DNA of 64,000 nucleotides from Camarhynchus parvulus. Lineage: Eukaryota > Chordata > Aves > Passeriformes > Thraupidae. The DNA lies in assembly GCF_901933205.1 (NCBI RefSeq), contig NC_044584.1, forward strand, positions 13,805,001-13,869,000, given 5' to 3'. Shown in pieces: positions 19,071-32,400 of this stretch. Both the position numbers and the translations under genes were made by a program. Each line of letters begins with the position of its first letter. The stretch's first letter is position 1. The notes beneath the pieces were generated by a model that searched no databases, was not told the origin of the DNA, and saw only the letters and a list, made by a program, of their open reading frames with translations.

Positions 19071-22000
19071 AGGGAAGCGTTGCGCAGCAATACCTTCATT
19101 GTTGTTTCATTCCCAGATTTTGCATCATTCTGGTAAAAGCGCGCTGTTGCGGTATTTCATGGCAATTCTGAGTATATTAATTCTGTACTTGCTGATAGAC
19201 AATTTCCATTAATTTAATGGGCACATTTGTTTGGAAGATTACACTGCCTTAACTTGGGCAATCAACTTCTGAGCAATTAAGAAGGTCGCTGTGCTTTGTA
19301 CATAAAAAATAATAAAATAATTTTCCAAACCGAGGAAGTGTGCACCAGCTGGTGATGCGATCTGGGCCCTATTCCTGGCCACCTTATCCCAATGGATATC
19401 ACTGCTCCCTCCCTCTTTCTCCCACAGCCGCCTGAGCACAGCCTTGCCCTCTCTCTGTTCCTAACATCACAGCCTAGCTGCTGTAAAAAGGATATTTTCC
19501 TGATTCAAGCACAGTTGGAAGTCTTAAATACTCCAATTTTGGACCAATTAGTCCCAAAACCTGTTTGATTTAACATACAAGTGTGTAAGTTATTATTTGA
19601 GATGTTGTCACCTTGGAAATAGAAAAGAGTATCTGGTAATATTTGGAAAGGTACCATCACAACTTGGTATTAAATCTGTCTTTTTGAGAGAATTATACTG
19701 CAAAGTTATCTTTTTTGGGCCTCAGCACTTCAACAACTGCAAGCTTTTCAGAATGAACACTCTAGGAATTAAATAAAAAACCACGCCAAACACAAAACCA
19801 GTAGCTGTCCACCTACCAAAGAATCAAAACAAAACAAACCCCCAAACCAAAGCAAAGCAAAAAATCCCACCAAAACAAAACAAAAGCCTAGAAAAAATAT
19901 GAAAATACATTCAGTTAAGGTCTTTGAGGAGCTTTCAAGCATATTTACCTCAGGTAAAAGCTCAAGACCACTGGATATTTGTACAGCTCCTGCACTTACT
20001 CCTCTGTAATTACCTTCCATAGGAAACTAATGAACAAAACACTGTTTGGAAGTGGAATCAAATGTTTAAGCAAATTCAGATGCCTGTGGTAGGAGGAACT
20101 GGCCAGTAAGACATATCTGAGAAGTTTATACTGTACCTTGCCCTTGAAAAAGCTGGCTTGCTGTGAGACCACAGCCCGGTACAGCACTTCAGGTCTGTGC
20201 TTCCTGTCCAACATATGGATTAGATTCACTCATGTCAGCAAGGCTTTCCACATCTTAAACTGAGGTACGTGTCCAAATATTTTTCTTTTGGGTACAACAG
20301 ATCATTCCCCATTCCCAAGGTTATATAGAACATTCCCTACAAAAAGCACCAAAAAGGGAAAATTAATTCCTTCCTCAGCACCCCTCTTCCTCTGAGCCAG
20401 CGAGGGCTACTTGTGTGGGGCTCTCTGGGTGAACAACAGCCTTTAGAGTGTTTTAGGATGGCGTTTCTGCTCCCCTTTGATCCAGCTCTATCTCCACATC
20501 AGGCAGACTGATGGAAATAACAATTGAGAGTCCATATGGCAATATTTACCAAAAATATCAATGAGTCTGCTGTCTTCCTGATGCTTTGGAAAGCAAGGCT
20601 TTGTCTTTATCCTTACTACTCTATTCAAGCCCAAGGCCTGCCAGGCCTTTCTTGCTTTTGGAAGAGCCAAAGGAGATGAAGTTACACCAAAAAATCCTTG
20701 AGAGTAAGAAAGCAGAGATGGAGCAACATATTTCCCTCTTTGTGATCAAGGTGAGCAGATATGCTTAAACATATTTTCCAGTGATGTACAACTTGAGTTG
20801 TGCTAAGTGAATCTGTGCCCCCCAAAACACGAGAGATGGGAAACCACAACTCTGGTCTGCTCTTTTCTTTCTCACTTACAGCAGTGCTGGCATGAAGGTT
20901 CCCCCTGAACACCTCCTCCTTTTTGCATTGAAGCTTTCCCTCACACCACACAGCTACTGGGTGTTTTTCACCCTAGTGGTTGTCTGTCATTAAAATGACA
21001 AACATTAAAAGCTGTGAGTTCAGTGAACTCACTGGAGGCCAGTGGAGATGATGGTAGAGCAGCTCCCTCTAGCCAAAATTACAGCGCTGAGCATTCTCAA
21101 GTCACCGTAAATGCCAGCAAGCTCTAACATGAGGCATTATAGCAAGCTAATGAAAACAATTTGTTATTTAGCACAACAGCATTAAATGTGGTTTAGATTA
21201 AGGTCTTCCCCCTTCTCAGCATCAAAAGTGATGCACAGTTGACCTAGAGCAGGATCTTTCTGACAAAACTCAGGTCCATTTTATTAATGAGAAGTGCTTT
21301 AACCTGAGGAACACATTGGACAGCTTCAACTGTTACCCTGGAGTGGAAAAAGCAGCTGAGACTGAGTGGCTACTGTAGCCTTTCCTTTGAGTCCTCCCTG
21401 CTGAGCACAGGTCCTCCTCCCCTTACAGCTGAGGGTGATGTAGGAGAAGTGGCTGCTGTGTCCCCGGGCCCTGCTTTGCCCCGGTGTGAGAGCCTCCCCC
21501 AGCGGTTCTTCCCTGCCTGCTGCCAGTGGCCGCTGGTGGAGGGCAGCAGTGGCACCTGAGCAGGGCTGTGCTCTGAGCTGCTTTCTCAGAGACAGCTGTG
21601 CTGTGCTGTCCTCACCCCCCAGCTGCACTGCACAGTGTCCCCTCTGGTTTTGATTTACACTGTTCTGTGCCTTTCAGGTTACAAACCCACACCAAATCAA
21701 ATTGAAATCCAGCTGAGGTGCAGGTAAGGGCCGTGCAGCAAACAGCACATCCGTGTCTGCCACAGACTTCATGTACTGTCTGTAAAAGAGCTTGGGGTGT
21801 TGGGACCTTTGTGCATTTGGCACAGCTTTAATGTTACAGACTGACACAAAATTACAGAACTAAAACGCCCCATTTGTAGGTGGTTTAAAACTGTTGATTC
21901 ACATTGGTCTCGTCAATGCAAGAGCAGTAGCAGCAGCGGAGCAGTTTGCAATAGAGGGCAGTGTCTCTGTGCTAATGCCTTGTCAGCTCCCTGAGCACTA

Positions 22001-22360
22001 ACACAGCAGGAATCCAGCGATGAATGCACTTCACAATCTCAAATGATAACGACTCTGTCTTGCTGCAAGGAGGAAAAAATAATCGTTATTATTTGTTTAC
22101 TTATGTTCTGTTTTTCATTAAAAGATCACCTCATTCACTGCTGAAACGAGGGCATATCCAAAGAAAACTTGGCAAGCATTCTGCTGACTCTAGTACCACT
22201 ACCTACTTTTAGGATTAGCCATGAATAAAATTATTCTCGTCAGCTCTAGTAAAAAGCAGATTAATGTGGATAAATTTTGAAGACCTTTTTCTTTCTCAAC
22301 ATCTATTATCCAAATAAACTACATTATTCATTAAAGTTTTCCTGAAAGCCTTTTTGCAGA
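19071..22360. other. Non-coding DNA between NUBP1 and the tektin remnants
   Basis: AT-rich sequence apart from the GC-rich first 130 bp and a moderately GC-rich patch near 21330-21650. An A/C-rich low-complexity tract occupies about 19775-19900 (caaaacaaaac-like). N-terminal tektin exons would be expected in this interval but I could not identify any. A short lysine-rich open stretch near 20670-20750 ending at a good donor is noted under findings. Confidence 0.55.
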
Positions 22361-22470
22361 GACATACCTGCAGCACTCAGGAGCAGAGCAAGTGCCTTCT
22401 GCTTCAACAGACCCAGATCAATAAATTACAGTCTGAAAAAGCAATGTTAAAGAACAGATTAAGTACTAAG
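22360..22470 (+). pseudogene. Possible tektin exon remnant (tentative)
   Basis: After a plausible acceptor (ctttttgcag, ending 22359) one frame reads through about 35 codons, including QEQSKCLLLQQTQ and KAMLKNRLSTK. This resembles in spacing the tektin coiled-coil segment QEQM(R)KL...VLERDLEDK, which comes just before the segment found intact enough to recognise at 23.2 kb. Order and strand are right. The similarity is of low-complexity coiled-coil type and no proper donor follows, so chance is a real alternative. Confidence 0.3.
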
Positions 22471-23199
22471 TATTTCAGATAGTCAAGATGGAAATCTACT
22501 TAGAAATTTAATTTTCTGATGAAAAAATAAACATAATCCATCAGATCATAGAGAAGGGGAAAGAAACCCAACCCCAAATATCCTGCAGGAAATAGATTGA
22601 GATTGTCTGGGTCAGTAGCTGTGAGCAGTGCCAGCTCAGATTCAGTACACTGATTTATACACTTTACTATTGTATCAGGCTGGTTACCTGAAGCTTTTCA
22701 GAACAGCTGCCTAAATAAGTGTGCAGCGCTAAGGAATTCCAAATCACTTAGGAAGGTCAGTATTTCAGTTTGGAGACCCTACAAATCACAAAGAAAAGGC
22801 TACTGAGAAAACACCACTGACAAAACCAAAATTAACCTTTTCTTTTTGTATCCTTTAATACTTACTTCCAGTGTCCAATTAAAATCTAGAGTAAATGTGA
22901 ACTCAAAAAAATAGTGACTTATCCCTGCAAATAACATGTGCAGACCTAATTCGTAGCATAAAGCTTTGTATGGAGAAAGAAGACTAAATGCAGAGAGATA
23001 TTTGTCTCAGCCTTTCAATTTGGTGAGTAAAATACATGTACTTTTCATTAAACACTGAGGTGAAGAGAGGGGTGATCTAGCAGGCAAAGCAAGGCATTAG
23101 AGAAATGGTGAATTTAAGTCCAAAGACAGCAGCTTACACCACACCAGCAGTTTTGAAGCCAGGGGCTCAGGCTGCAAGTTATTTGAAATCCCTGCTGAG

Positions 23200-23415
23200 T
23201 GCTTCAGCTCCTGCATCATGGGCTGAATTCAGTGGAGACAATATCAGGTGCTCTCAACATGCAGGGGCCAACTCTGTCATGCTCTGAAAGGATGCAGACT
23301 TGGACTGGAGTGCACAGCTGGAGAGAGATTAATAATTTAATCTGTATTAACCTGAGCTTTAATAATTGTGTTGCTGAAGTAGCAGATGCAAAAACAAACT
23401 CCAAAGACAACTGAG
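23200..23415 (+). pseudogene. TEKT5: Degraded tektin exon, probably TEKT5
   Basis: Tektins are coiled-coil proteins of ciliary and sperm-flagellar microtubules. Here one frame (from 23210) reads PASWAEFSGDNIRCSQ, matching the tektin block P(E)TWAKFSNDNIKHSQ. It then meets a TGA at 23285 where tektins have arginine, consistent with CGA to TGA decay. Similarity continues in another frame as NLSFNNCVAEVADAK (compare NLAFNARISEVTDVK) and returns to the first frame as KNKLQRQL, ending at an intact donor AG|GTAAG (23416). So there is one stop and two frameshifts within about 65 codons. The surviving donor shows this is a former intron-containing gene, not a processed copy. TEKT5 is inferred from position: in human it neighbours NUBP1 divergently, as here. 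Confidence 0.75.
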
Positions 23416-26400
23416 GTAAGATTCACTAGAAGTTGGCCACTGCCTATTATCTTATAATACCCAAAGGGCATAGGAATGTTCTGTAGCACTTACATACTTC
23501 CTGGAAAAGCACCTCCTCACAAGACACACTTGTATTCCCTTCCCTGCAACTGCCTGTGGCTCACAGCCAGCCTGAGAGGAGCCTGCTCACAGACAGATGT
23601 CAGAGTTTCACAAGGAACCTCGCAGCACCTGCCCAGAATCACACACCAATTCTGTTCATTTGCAACTAACATGTTTAAAGTGGAGAAATGTATCTTAGAA
23701 GATATTTTTTTTCCTATTTTACATTAATTGATAATACTCCCTGGCCATTTCCTGATGTAGAAATTGTACATTAATTCCTTTCTCTTAAACAGTGAACAAA
23801 CTTTGGAAAGTGTGCAAATAAAGAGGCCCACAAACAGCACATTTATCTGTTTTAGAGGAAGAAGATACCTGAGCTTTTGCACATTTATTTTGCAGCAGCC
23901 AGGGAAGAGCCCTAAATCAACTAAAATTTAGAAGTATTTACATACAGAATGTCATTAGTCTATGACTAATGGAACTTAACATCTAAGTTCCAAGTTTTCC
24001 TTGCCTTTTGATAAATACATTTCCTCATCTTTAGTCTGAATGCTGGTCTGATATTTCATAGGGGGTCACAGTGAACTTTTCAAACACTTGTTCTGCCCTT
24101 GTCTTCCTATTATACAAAGCAGAAATGGCAAAGAAGTCAGACCTGTATTAATCTCTGTCTGTATTGCCTCTGCAGTAAGTTTTTACTAAAAGAAGTCATA
24201 TGTTGGAAGTATATTAATTGAATCTTGAAACATACATTCTGAAGTTAACCTGAAGTTAACCTTTGTACCGACAGATAAAATTTTGTTAAGCAGCAAGACT
24301 CATTTGCTACTTTCATACAGTTCCACTTAAAGTTCTATAAGTTTTTCCATTAAGATTCTTTCTTTTACAGAGCAGCCTCATGTTCACTCATTTTTTTCAA
24401 TGCACATTTGGAAACAATAGAGTTTTCCTGCAATTCTATTTGTCATAAGTAGTTTAAGATGTTTTCAGTTTATTTTTAGGGACTCTTAGGAAAGTTCAAA
24501 CAACCAGCTTAATATGTGTAAGCTCACAGCACAAAAATACATATTCTTTTTCTTTCTCTCCCCTATCTACAAAGCACAAAACATGTAGTTTTTCTTGTGT
24601 ACTTTAGCTTTTATATGATCTAGCCGGCTATAGCACTTTATGCCTGAATTAGCTATCCATCTAAGTTTCTCATGGATTTAAATGTATGAACATTTGCATC
24701 ACATTTTCCATTGGTGTTTTCTATTGTTTTTAAGTGCCCCTTTACAAAATAATTTCTGGCAGGAGGGAGCACAAGTGCATTGTGAGATATTGACACACAA
24801 GCAGGAATTTTGTCATGGAGTCCAGCTGACAACTGGATTATAATGGAAAAACCAGTAGCTATATCATTAAATAGCAATAACCAACTACCTGGGGAAACTT
24901 GAGTATTTGTATTTGTGTAAAGAATAATTTGTTTGTATAGTATATGTGGATCAAACACATCAGAGAAGAATAAAGTCTTATTGAGGCTGTTTCTGCTGAA
25001 TTGTTGATTAGCACATACATAGCTGAGACACTTTACTCCTCACAAACTCCACAGTAATGGAGTTACATCAGAATTACAAAATGCTAGAGTGAAAGCAAAC
25101 AGCTTATGCTGGTGAGGAGGAATTCAGGTTGGTCAGCATTGTCAAAATAAAATGAAAATGCAATAGGTTCACTGAGCAGAACCAGTGCTGGCTAAGCTCT
25201 GGGTGAAGTTACATGGTAGAAGTTCTGGTAATCCTCTTGCTCCTGACTATACAGCAGAGGAACAAGAGAAGCAGAAGGCAAGCATCCAGGCATCAGCCAG
25301 CATCCTGGAGCACCCTTTCTTCTTTCTCCAGACTGTAATAATTAGAGAAAGAAGCATTGCTAAGATTGCTTCAATAGGACAGCCATTGGCTTAGATCTTA
25401 AATTCTGCCACAGTTCTGGTCTTCCACTGGGAGTGATTATAGTCAATGCAGCTACTACAGTTCCTCCTCCCTTCTCCTCCAATAGCAAATTAGATAAAGG
25501 GGGCTACAAGTTCAGGTTTTGTATTTTAAAAAAATCAGTCTTTCAAAGGCTGTTCTCGTGCACTGAGTTCTCAAGCAATGAATGCCACTCGCAGAGACAT
25601 CCTTCTTTCTGACAAATTTTCCTAGCTAAGCAGGCTAGCTCCATAAAATGAGAGGAAAATCAACATAGTAATGATTTGCTATCTTGGAAGCAAAAGAACT
25701 TGCTATTTTAATGAGGTCTGGAGCCCATTTGGAATGAAAAATATTTTTCTGATTTGTGAAACAGCAAAATCTTTTCCAGATTAAAAAAATCCAACCAAAA
25801 CCCAACCCCAAAACAACATACTGGGACCCTCCTGCGATCATTCATTTCTAAAATCAGTACCCTGAAAAAGGAAAGAATCAAGAACTACATAAGAGAGTAA
25901 ACAGTGTGAATATGGTGCTGATCTAAAAATGATCCCATGTTGAAATGGCACATTTTCTTCTGTTTATATCCCTTGCACATAAAAGTCTATGATTAATTTA
26001 TCTTACTGGATTCTGGGCTTAATCTTGGTTATAACAATGTGAGGTCCATCCAGAATCTGGACAGTGGAACCCTGGAGGTGCTGGAGGCAGAAGCCTGGAA
26101 GCCCTGGTGAGGTATCTGGCAAGGGTTAGGTCCAAACCCAAGAAGGCATCACAGCTCCTCTGCATTTCATCGTCACTGGGCTCAGAGCAGGTGCTCATTT
26201 GGGGATGCAAACATTCTGAGGAGTTCAAGCACAGCCTGGCACTCTGCTCAGACTCAGAGCTGCTCTCAGAGCACATTCTCAGACTGGTGAACAGAAAACA
26301 GTGTGTGCACAAGTCACTGTAGAAGAGGGGGGTGGTACATTGCCATCAACATGCCCCAAGAAACACTCAGTTTATGCCAAATGATGTTGTGGTAAATGTA

Positions 26401-29400
26401 TTTCAGATTTGGTGTAAAAGTACACATATCTTTAGGAAAAGAAGGAAAGCCTTTAATCATAGTGCTAGCCCTCATTGATATGTTGCATCTGCTTTCCACA
26501 AAGTTAATATTAGCATAAATAGTTACCTTGGCTTCAGTCTCCTGGAAGTACCAAAAGCCCAGGATGTTTATGGACATGAGCTCTGGGAATCAGAGCAGGC
26601 AGCAAGTGCCATGTTTACCTAGCCCAGTATTGGTGCCATGTCTGAACAGAGGATTAGCTCTTCCAGCTCCAACACCTGTCCTGTGCTCAGGGCCGTCCCC
26701 ATGCCCGGCACCACCCTTCCTGCAGGCCTTGCTGTTCCAAGGCTGGGAGCATAGGGATAAGAAAGATGCTAGAAAAACATGTATATGTTAAATAAAATCA
26801 TGAAAAAATAACCACCCACTCCAATAAAGAAGTCATCAGGATTCTGAGTATTTCCACAGCTCACTGAAAATGCTTTTAGAAACAGCTTCATTCTGCTGGG
26901 GATTTTTTATCCCTGGGGTGTGAAAAGGCAATTTATTATATCAATATAGGAGGGAATTTGACTCTTTCTTTTTTGCCTATATTTTTACTCTTTACCAGAA
27001 GAGCCTACAGTATTTTGTTTTAGTAGCTTACTCCTCAGAATATGTCTAGGACATGACAGTAAAACCAGTCAGGTTAAAATTAGTTTTAGATTCCAGATCT
27101 GGATTATGCTTTCAGTCTAAATATTGCAAGTTATCATAGTACTTTGAAATAACGTGGCATATATCTGAAAATTAATTGTGAAATCAGTCATGAGTATTTA
27201 TTCAGTCTCGTATAATATCAACAAATATTAAATTGTACAAAATAATTTAGGCAGAATATGGAAACATGGGTGGAAAATATTTAGTGAAACTGAGTGAGAA
27301 GCAAAATATTAAAGGAATTTAAAAATGAAAAGGCACAAGTGTGCTCCTCCCACCACATTACCTGGCTGCTGCTTTTTGCATTCAGATAAAAAACAGTGAG
27401 CTGACCTCAGGACCAACAAAGAAGAAAAGCCAGGCTGCAGCACTTTAGAAGTGCTTATGTTGTACCTAAGCCTACCCTGAGTTCATGATGGAACTTGAAT
27501 GACTGCTCTCAGCCTAACTGTACCCAGCCACCAAAAACCCCAGCCTGGTGGAACGAGAGAGCAGCAGCAGCAGTTTTCCCCATGCTCCCAAGAACGCTGC
27601 AGCACAGAACTTTCCTCATGTCCTGGAAGGGAAAGTTTCTGGCTGGGCAGCTGCTGGGCCAGCGCCTCCCCTGCTCCCGTAGGAACTCCTGCTCTGCAGT
27701 TGTTGTGTTTGCTTCCTGCCTCTGGAGGCCAGCCAGCAATGACGTGGCTGGTGCAAAGCTGTCTGGTGATCCTCACCACCAATCCCTTCCTGTACAGCAG
27801 ATTATCTAAACTACTTCAACCAATGTGTGGTCAGAGTGAGTAACTGAAAACGGTTTGAACAAAACTTCTGTGATGCATTGGAGGTGGTTCCCCTGAGGCC
27901 ATTTTTCTTTGTATGTCTTAAATGTCAGCGCTTTTTAAAAAAAATAAAATAAAAATTCAGGAACACACAATGAACCTAACCCACATCTACTTACATGCAG
28001 CCAGGCAAGGCTTAAAGATGGCTGTTTCAATTTTGAGTTCACAGCCAGGCTTAAACAATATTTTTCTTAGTGAATGAATGAATGAGGAGCTTGCTCCGTA
28101 GCACTAACCAGTTTCCTTGGTTGAGTATAATGTACTTGCAGAAAACATTAATTTCATCCTCTTCTCTAACTTTATTAGAAATAATTCAGTGTAAGAGAGC
28201 CTGTAACCTATCCCTATTCAGCAAATCAGTTAAATTCATGGCCCCATGATGACAGGCCATGCAGTATCAGCATGGTGCCTGCAGGACACCCTTACCATAA
28301 CACAAGCATGTGTGTGACCTGCAGCATCGCTCTGGGAGCTGGTTTCAGTGTCCTGGCTCATTGCTAACCACGTGCTCTGGGCTGTTTTAATTGCACTGTT
28401 TCATTGTTAGATTTGCTCCATGAAGATGAATCACCACTTCCAGCTGTTGCCCAAGAGAGAAAGTGCTACTACCAATACAGACCAAAGGCTGAACTACAAA
28501 GGTTCTACCCAGAATCAGAACCACAAGAAGTCTTGTGTTCCTCTAGAAGTAGAAAACAGATAACCCACTCAATACTTTGTGAAACTGAGACATAACTGCT
28601 CAGTTCCTACTTGGCTGAGAAATGTGCTGCTTTGTTTCATTGTTTTTACTTTGAATTATACATTTTTATTGAAAAGAAATGAATGTGTTTACAATGTGCT
28701 CCCAGTTTTAAGTAGCATTAATGTAAGAGGCCAACATCCTCACAAGTCCCCACAACAGATCCACACCAGGCTTTGGCTCCTTTGCAGGCATCAAGGCGTA
28801 GCATGGGAAACAGGGCTGTGCTGGCAGGGGGTGTAACATAAACACAGGAAAGGAGGACCCTGCTGAGCAGCAGGTGGCCTCTGGAAGCACTGGGGATCCT
28901 TTCCTCACAGCCCTGGTGCATCCCTGCAGGCTGCTGGCTTTGGTTAGCAATGCAGGGGGACAGTGGGAGCAATGGCTGGGACTGACAGGCTTGTAAACCT
29001 CTCCCTGACACACATCTGCTCACCAGTGCTGCCTGGGAGCTGCATCTCACCTTTGCAATGGATGGGTGAACACACAATATAAAATAATCAAAATCCTGAT
29101 AACAGCACAGGTTACTCAAACTCTGCTTCTGAGCAGCAGAAGACCCAAATCCTTGGTGCTCTCAGGGAAAAGGAAGGATGTGGGCTTGGTATATAATCAA
29201 TATTTAATGTCATGAAGTCTCTTCCTGTAACCAGTAATACTGTACACAAGATATAAAACAATGTTTTCAACAATGCTCTTTTATCATAAGCAGTTCCTCT
29301 ACAAAGCAAGTAGCTACCAAAGTGCACTAAATTACCAATATAAATATTTCCTCTAAATCCCAGCTAGCTTACAGTGTTTATCTAACTGAGAAGGAACCAC

Positions 29401-32400
29401 TGCAGAATTAAATTATAAGGAGAAATTTACTGCCATTCTCTTCACTTTCTTCCATTATGTGTTCTCTCCATATTAAACCAGATTTCTTTCCCATCAGTCT
29501 ACAATCTGTAAAGGCTTCTTTTTGGGTGAAGACTCTCTCAAGCATCTCTGTGAGAATCTACCCTGGACACAAAGGGCTCAGTACAATGTGAAAATGTGGC
29601 TTCAAATGCTCAGTCATGTTCACAGACTGCCACTCCAGGGCCCAAGGTGATTCATTAACTGCAAAACTGCTTTGCTGCAAGGACTGAGTGGGTTTGGACA
29701 GTGCTAGCCAGGAGATCTTTCCCACTGCTCCTCTGTACAGTGTCAACAAGCCCATGAGGATTTGGACTGGGATGCAGGCTCCTGGCATTCTTAACTCTTT
29801 GGGTTTTGTCTATAAATAATCTTTCAGCAGCAGGAACTAATTAAATTTTCAAACCACACACATCATTAGCAAATCTGGTACAACTTAGTGTGTAGACAAG
29901 ATCTAAATAGCAGCATAATTTAAATCACATTATGCCATTTTTAGTGGTTGATGAAATTCAAGTTGCATTGATTTTAGTAGACTGGCTGAGAAACTACATT
30001 AGTTCCATTTGACCTCTTCCACCCTAAAGCTACTTACAGGAAAAGCTTGAATGGGTTCACCACACTGGCTATAATGCTTACTGATCAGTAAGGGTAACAT
30101 AATAACCAATGGGCTAGGAAATATAAAGATTTTTCCCCTTCTGGAGCAGCTCCATTTCCCTACTTAGCAGCTACATTTACTGTGGGAGCAGATCATTTGT
30201 TGTTTCTGGTACCACCACACAATCAATTACGTAGGCAAGTTAGCCAGTATAATCATTTTATTAAAAAAACTCCAACAAACAGAACAGAACAGAACAAGAT
30301 GACCTTAAATATTAATACACAACTCCAGTTTTATACTCACTCCGAGTTTTGTTTTCCATGTCCTCCCTGAAAATCTCTTCCACAAAACTGTCAGCAGCAT
30401 TAGGATCAATATGAGTCTGGTCATCAGGATTTCATGTATCCAAAATACCAATCAGGTTTTAATTGGGATAAAAAATGCAGTGTTATTTACCCCTTCTTAT
30501 TCCCACAATCGCCAGTCATGTTGTTGATATTCTAAAGGGTCCTGTCTATAAAAAAAAGGAAACTTCATTTGAAATCACTGGAACATTAGAATGTCTTTGA
30601 ATTTTTCTTCAGGTGGAGTGAAAGGACATTAATCTGACATAGTTAAAACCCAGAAATACCTGGAGGTTCTGAGTCAGTCCAACTCCTGTGAGCTCCTAGG
30701 TTATGTAAGAGCTTCATAAATGTCTCCAAGATACTCAGAAGTGTTTTAGGCTTAACATATGTGCAAGTTTTCTGTCAGACTAATACGATTTCTAATATTT
30801 TAACCCAAATGTTTATGTAAGTACCGTGTTTACTAGAAGGAGTTATATTGACAGATAATTAGCATATCCTGTCCTTCCTGAAGTGCATATGAATTTTACT
30901 GTACTACAGCTCCCAAATCCAGACCAGGTTCTGTTGGATGCTTTGCTGATCCAAATCCTTGAATGTTATGTTCATCAGATCTCCAATTAGAAATTGTAAT
31001 CCTGACAGGGTATTTGAAATTTGGACACTTTTATCCTATGAGAATTTTTGGTTGAGCTCACAGCTTAAAATGAATTTTCTTAGAGATAAAATTCTGAGAA
31101 AGTAAAACCATTTGCTACTTCACTTTCTAGGGATTTTTTCCTTTTGAATAATTTATTTCTCTCATGGTTTAAAGGAAGAAGAATTCAGCCTTATAGATCG
31201 TCTGCCATAGAGAAAGAAAATATCAAATGAACCACTTCTTTGTAACATGTAAATGTTATCTGAGTTGCTGTTTATTTTAAAGGAAGTGCTGATGTTGGCA
31301 CTTGTTCCCTGTGTGTGCTGCCAGCTTTATAGTTGAAGGGATTAGACAGAAAATAAATTAATAAAGTCTAGTTTTTCTGTAGTAAAACAACTGTGACTGT
31401 CCCAAAATCAGTTAAAAGTGGTTTCTGGAAAAAATCAATCTTTCTTACAGTCCATAGTGCACAGAGAAATGAACAGAGAAATGAAGCACAGTTCTGGCAG
31501 TATGAAGAGTTTACCAGCTCAGCAACTATGCAAGAGGATTTGCCACATCTCCACTGATAAACTGCTGCAAGCACTGTGGCCAAGATCTGCTCTTGATTTC
31601 AGAGCTCCACATTCAGGGGTTCTGACAAGTGATTGTGGCTTCCATGTTTCTGTGCCAAATCCAGACTCATCAGCACATCCTGCCCCACAAGTTTAAACTA
31701 TCATGAACTACATCAACACTGGCTGGTGCCATCCATTCCAAAAGTATTCTACAGGTGTTCAAACCAGCCATGAGCTCCTACAGAGGCTGCACAAGTGAGG
31801 CTACAAGTGAAGATAGCAAGGAGATCTGTCAAAGCAGAGTGGCTTAATCCACTCTTGAAGTCAGCACAAGGGAGAAATCCTCACTTCTCACAGGTGCTCT
31901 GAAAGTCTGGCAGAGGTTTCATACTGACACAAACTGACACAGCTGTACAAACCCTGCTTGAAAGTGTGACCTGTCTGCTTTAAAAACAGAAGTGTGGTGA
32001 GGGGCTGCTGAAGTTATGTGAGTAACCTGTCCCCTTTCCTCAGGCCACTGAAGTGGACATTATAATTAACATTTAATGAGATGTTTGCAAGAAGCTCTGA
32101 TACTCTGCTGCTGCTGCTACTCCCCAATCAATGCTGGAAGATGATTCCTGGGAAGGCAAACTCCCTCTTCATGGACAAGAACTGTCAATATGTGCCAAAT
32201 CTTCCCCAGCATCCTCTGGCTCACCAGCTACACTTAACAGTAACTTTGATACCTCAGTGCATGCTATAAATTGCAAAGGTTGCAAATATTTCCTGATGGA
32301 GATAATGAATTACTCTGTTTTCTCAAATAATGAAGTCCTGTAAACTACTGAAAATTAAAATCAAGCTTCTTTCCTTTAAATAACCTCATATTCTCAGCTG

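Noticed and set aside
25335..25400. TVIIRERSIAK frame after a ttctttctccag acceptor, resembling the tektin segment TIMLLERSIMAK
   Set aside because: The match is about ten residues, and what follows does not continue as tektin. The segment that should follow directly in a tektin is better matched at 37.7 kb, so chance is likely.
25576..25620. NATRRDILLSDKF frame compared with the tektin NMELCRDIPQLK
   Set aside because: Only RDI is shared. The 37.7-kb remnant explains this part of the protein far better.
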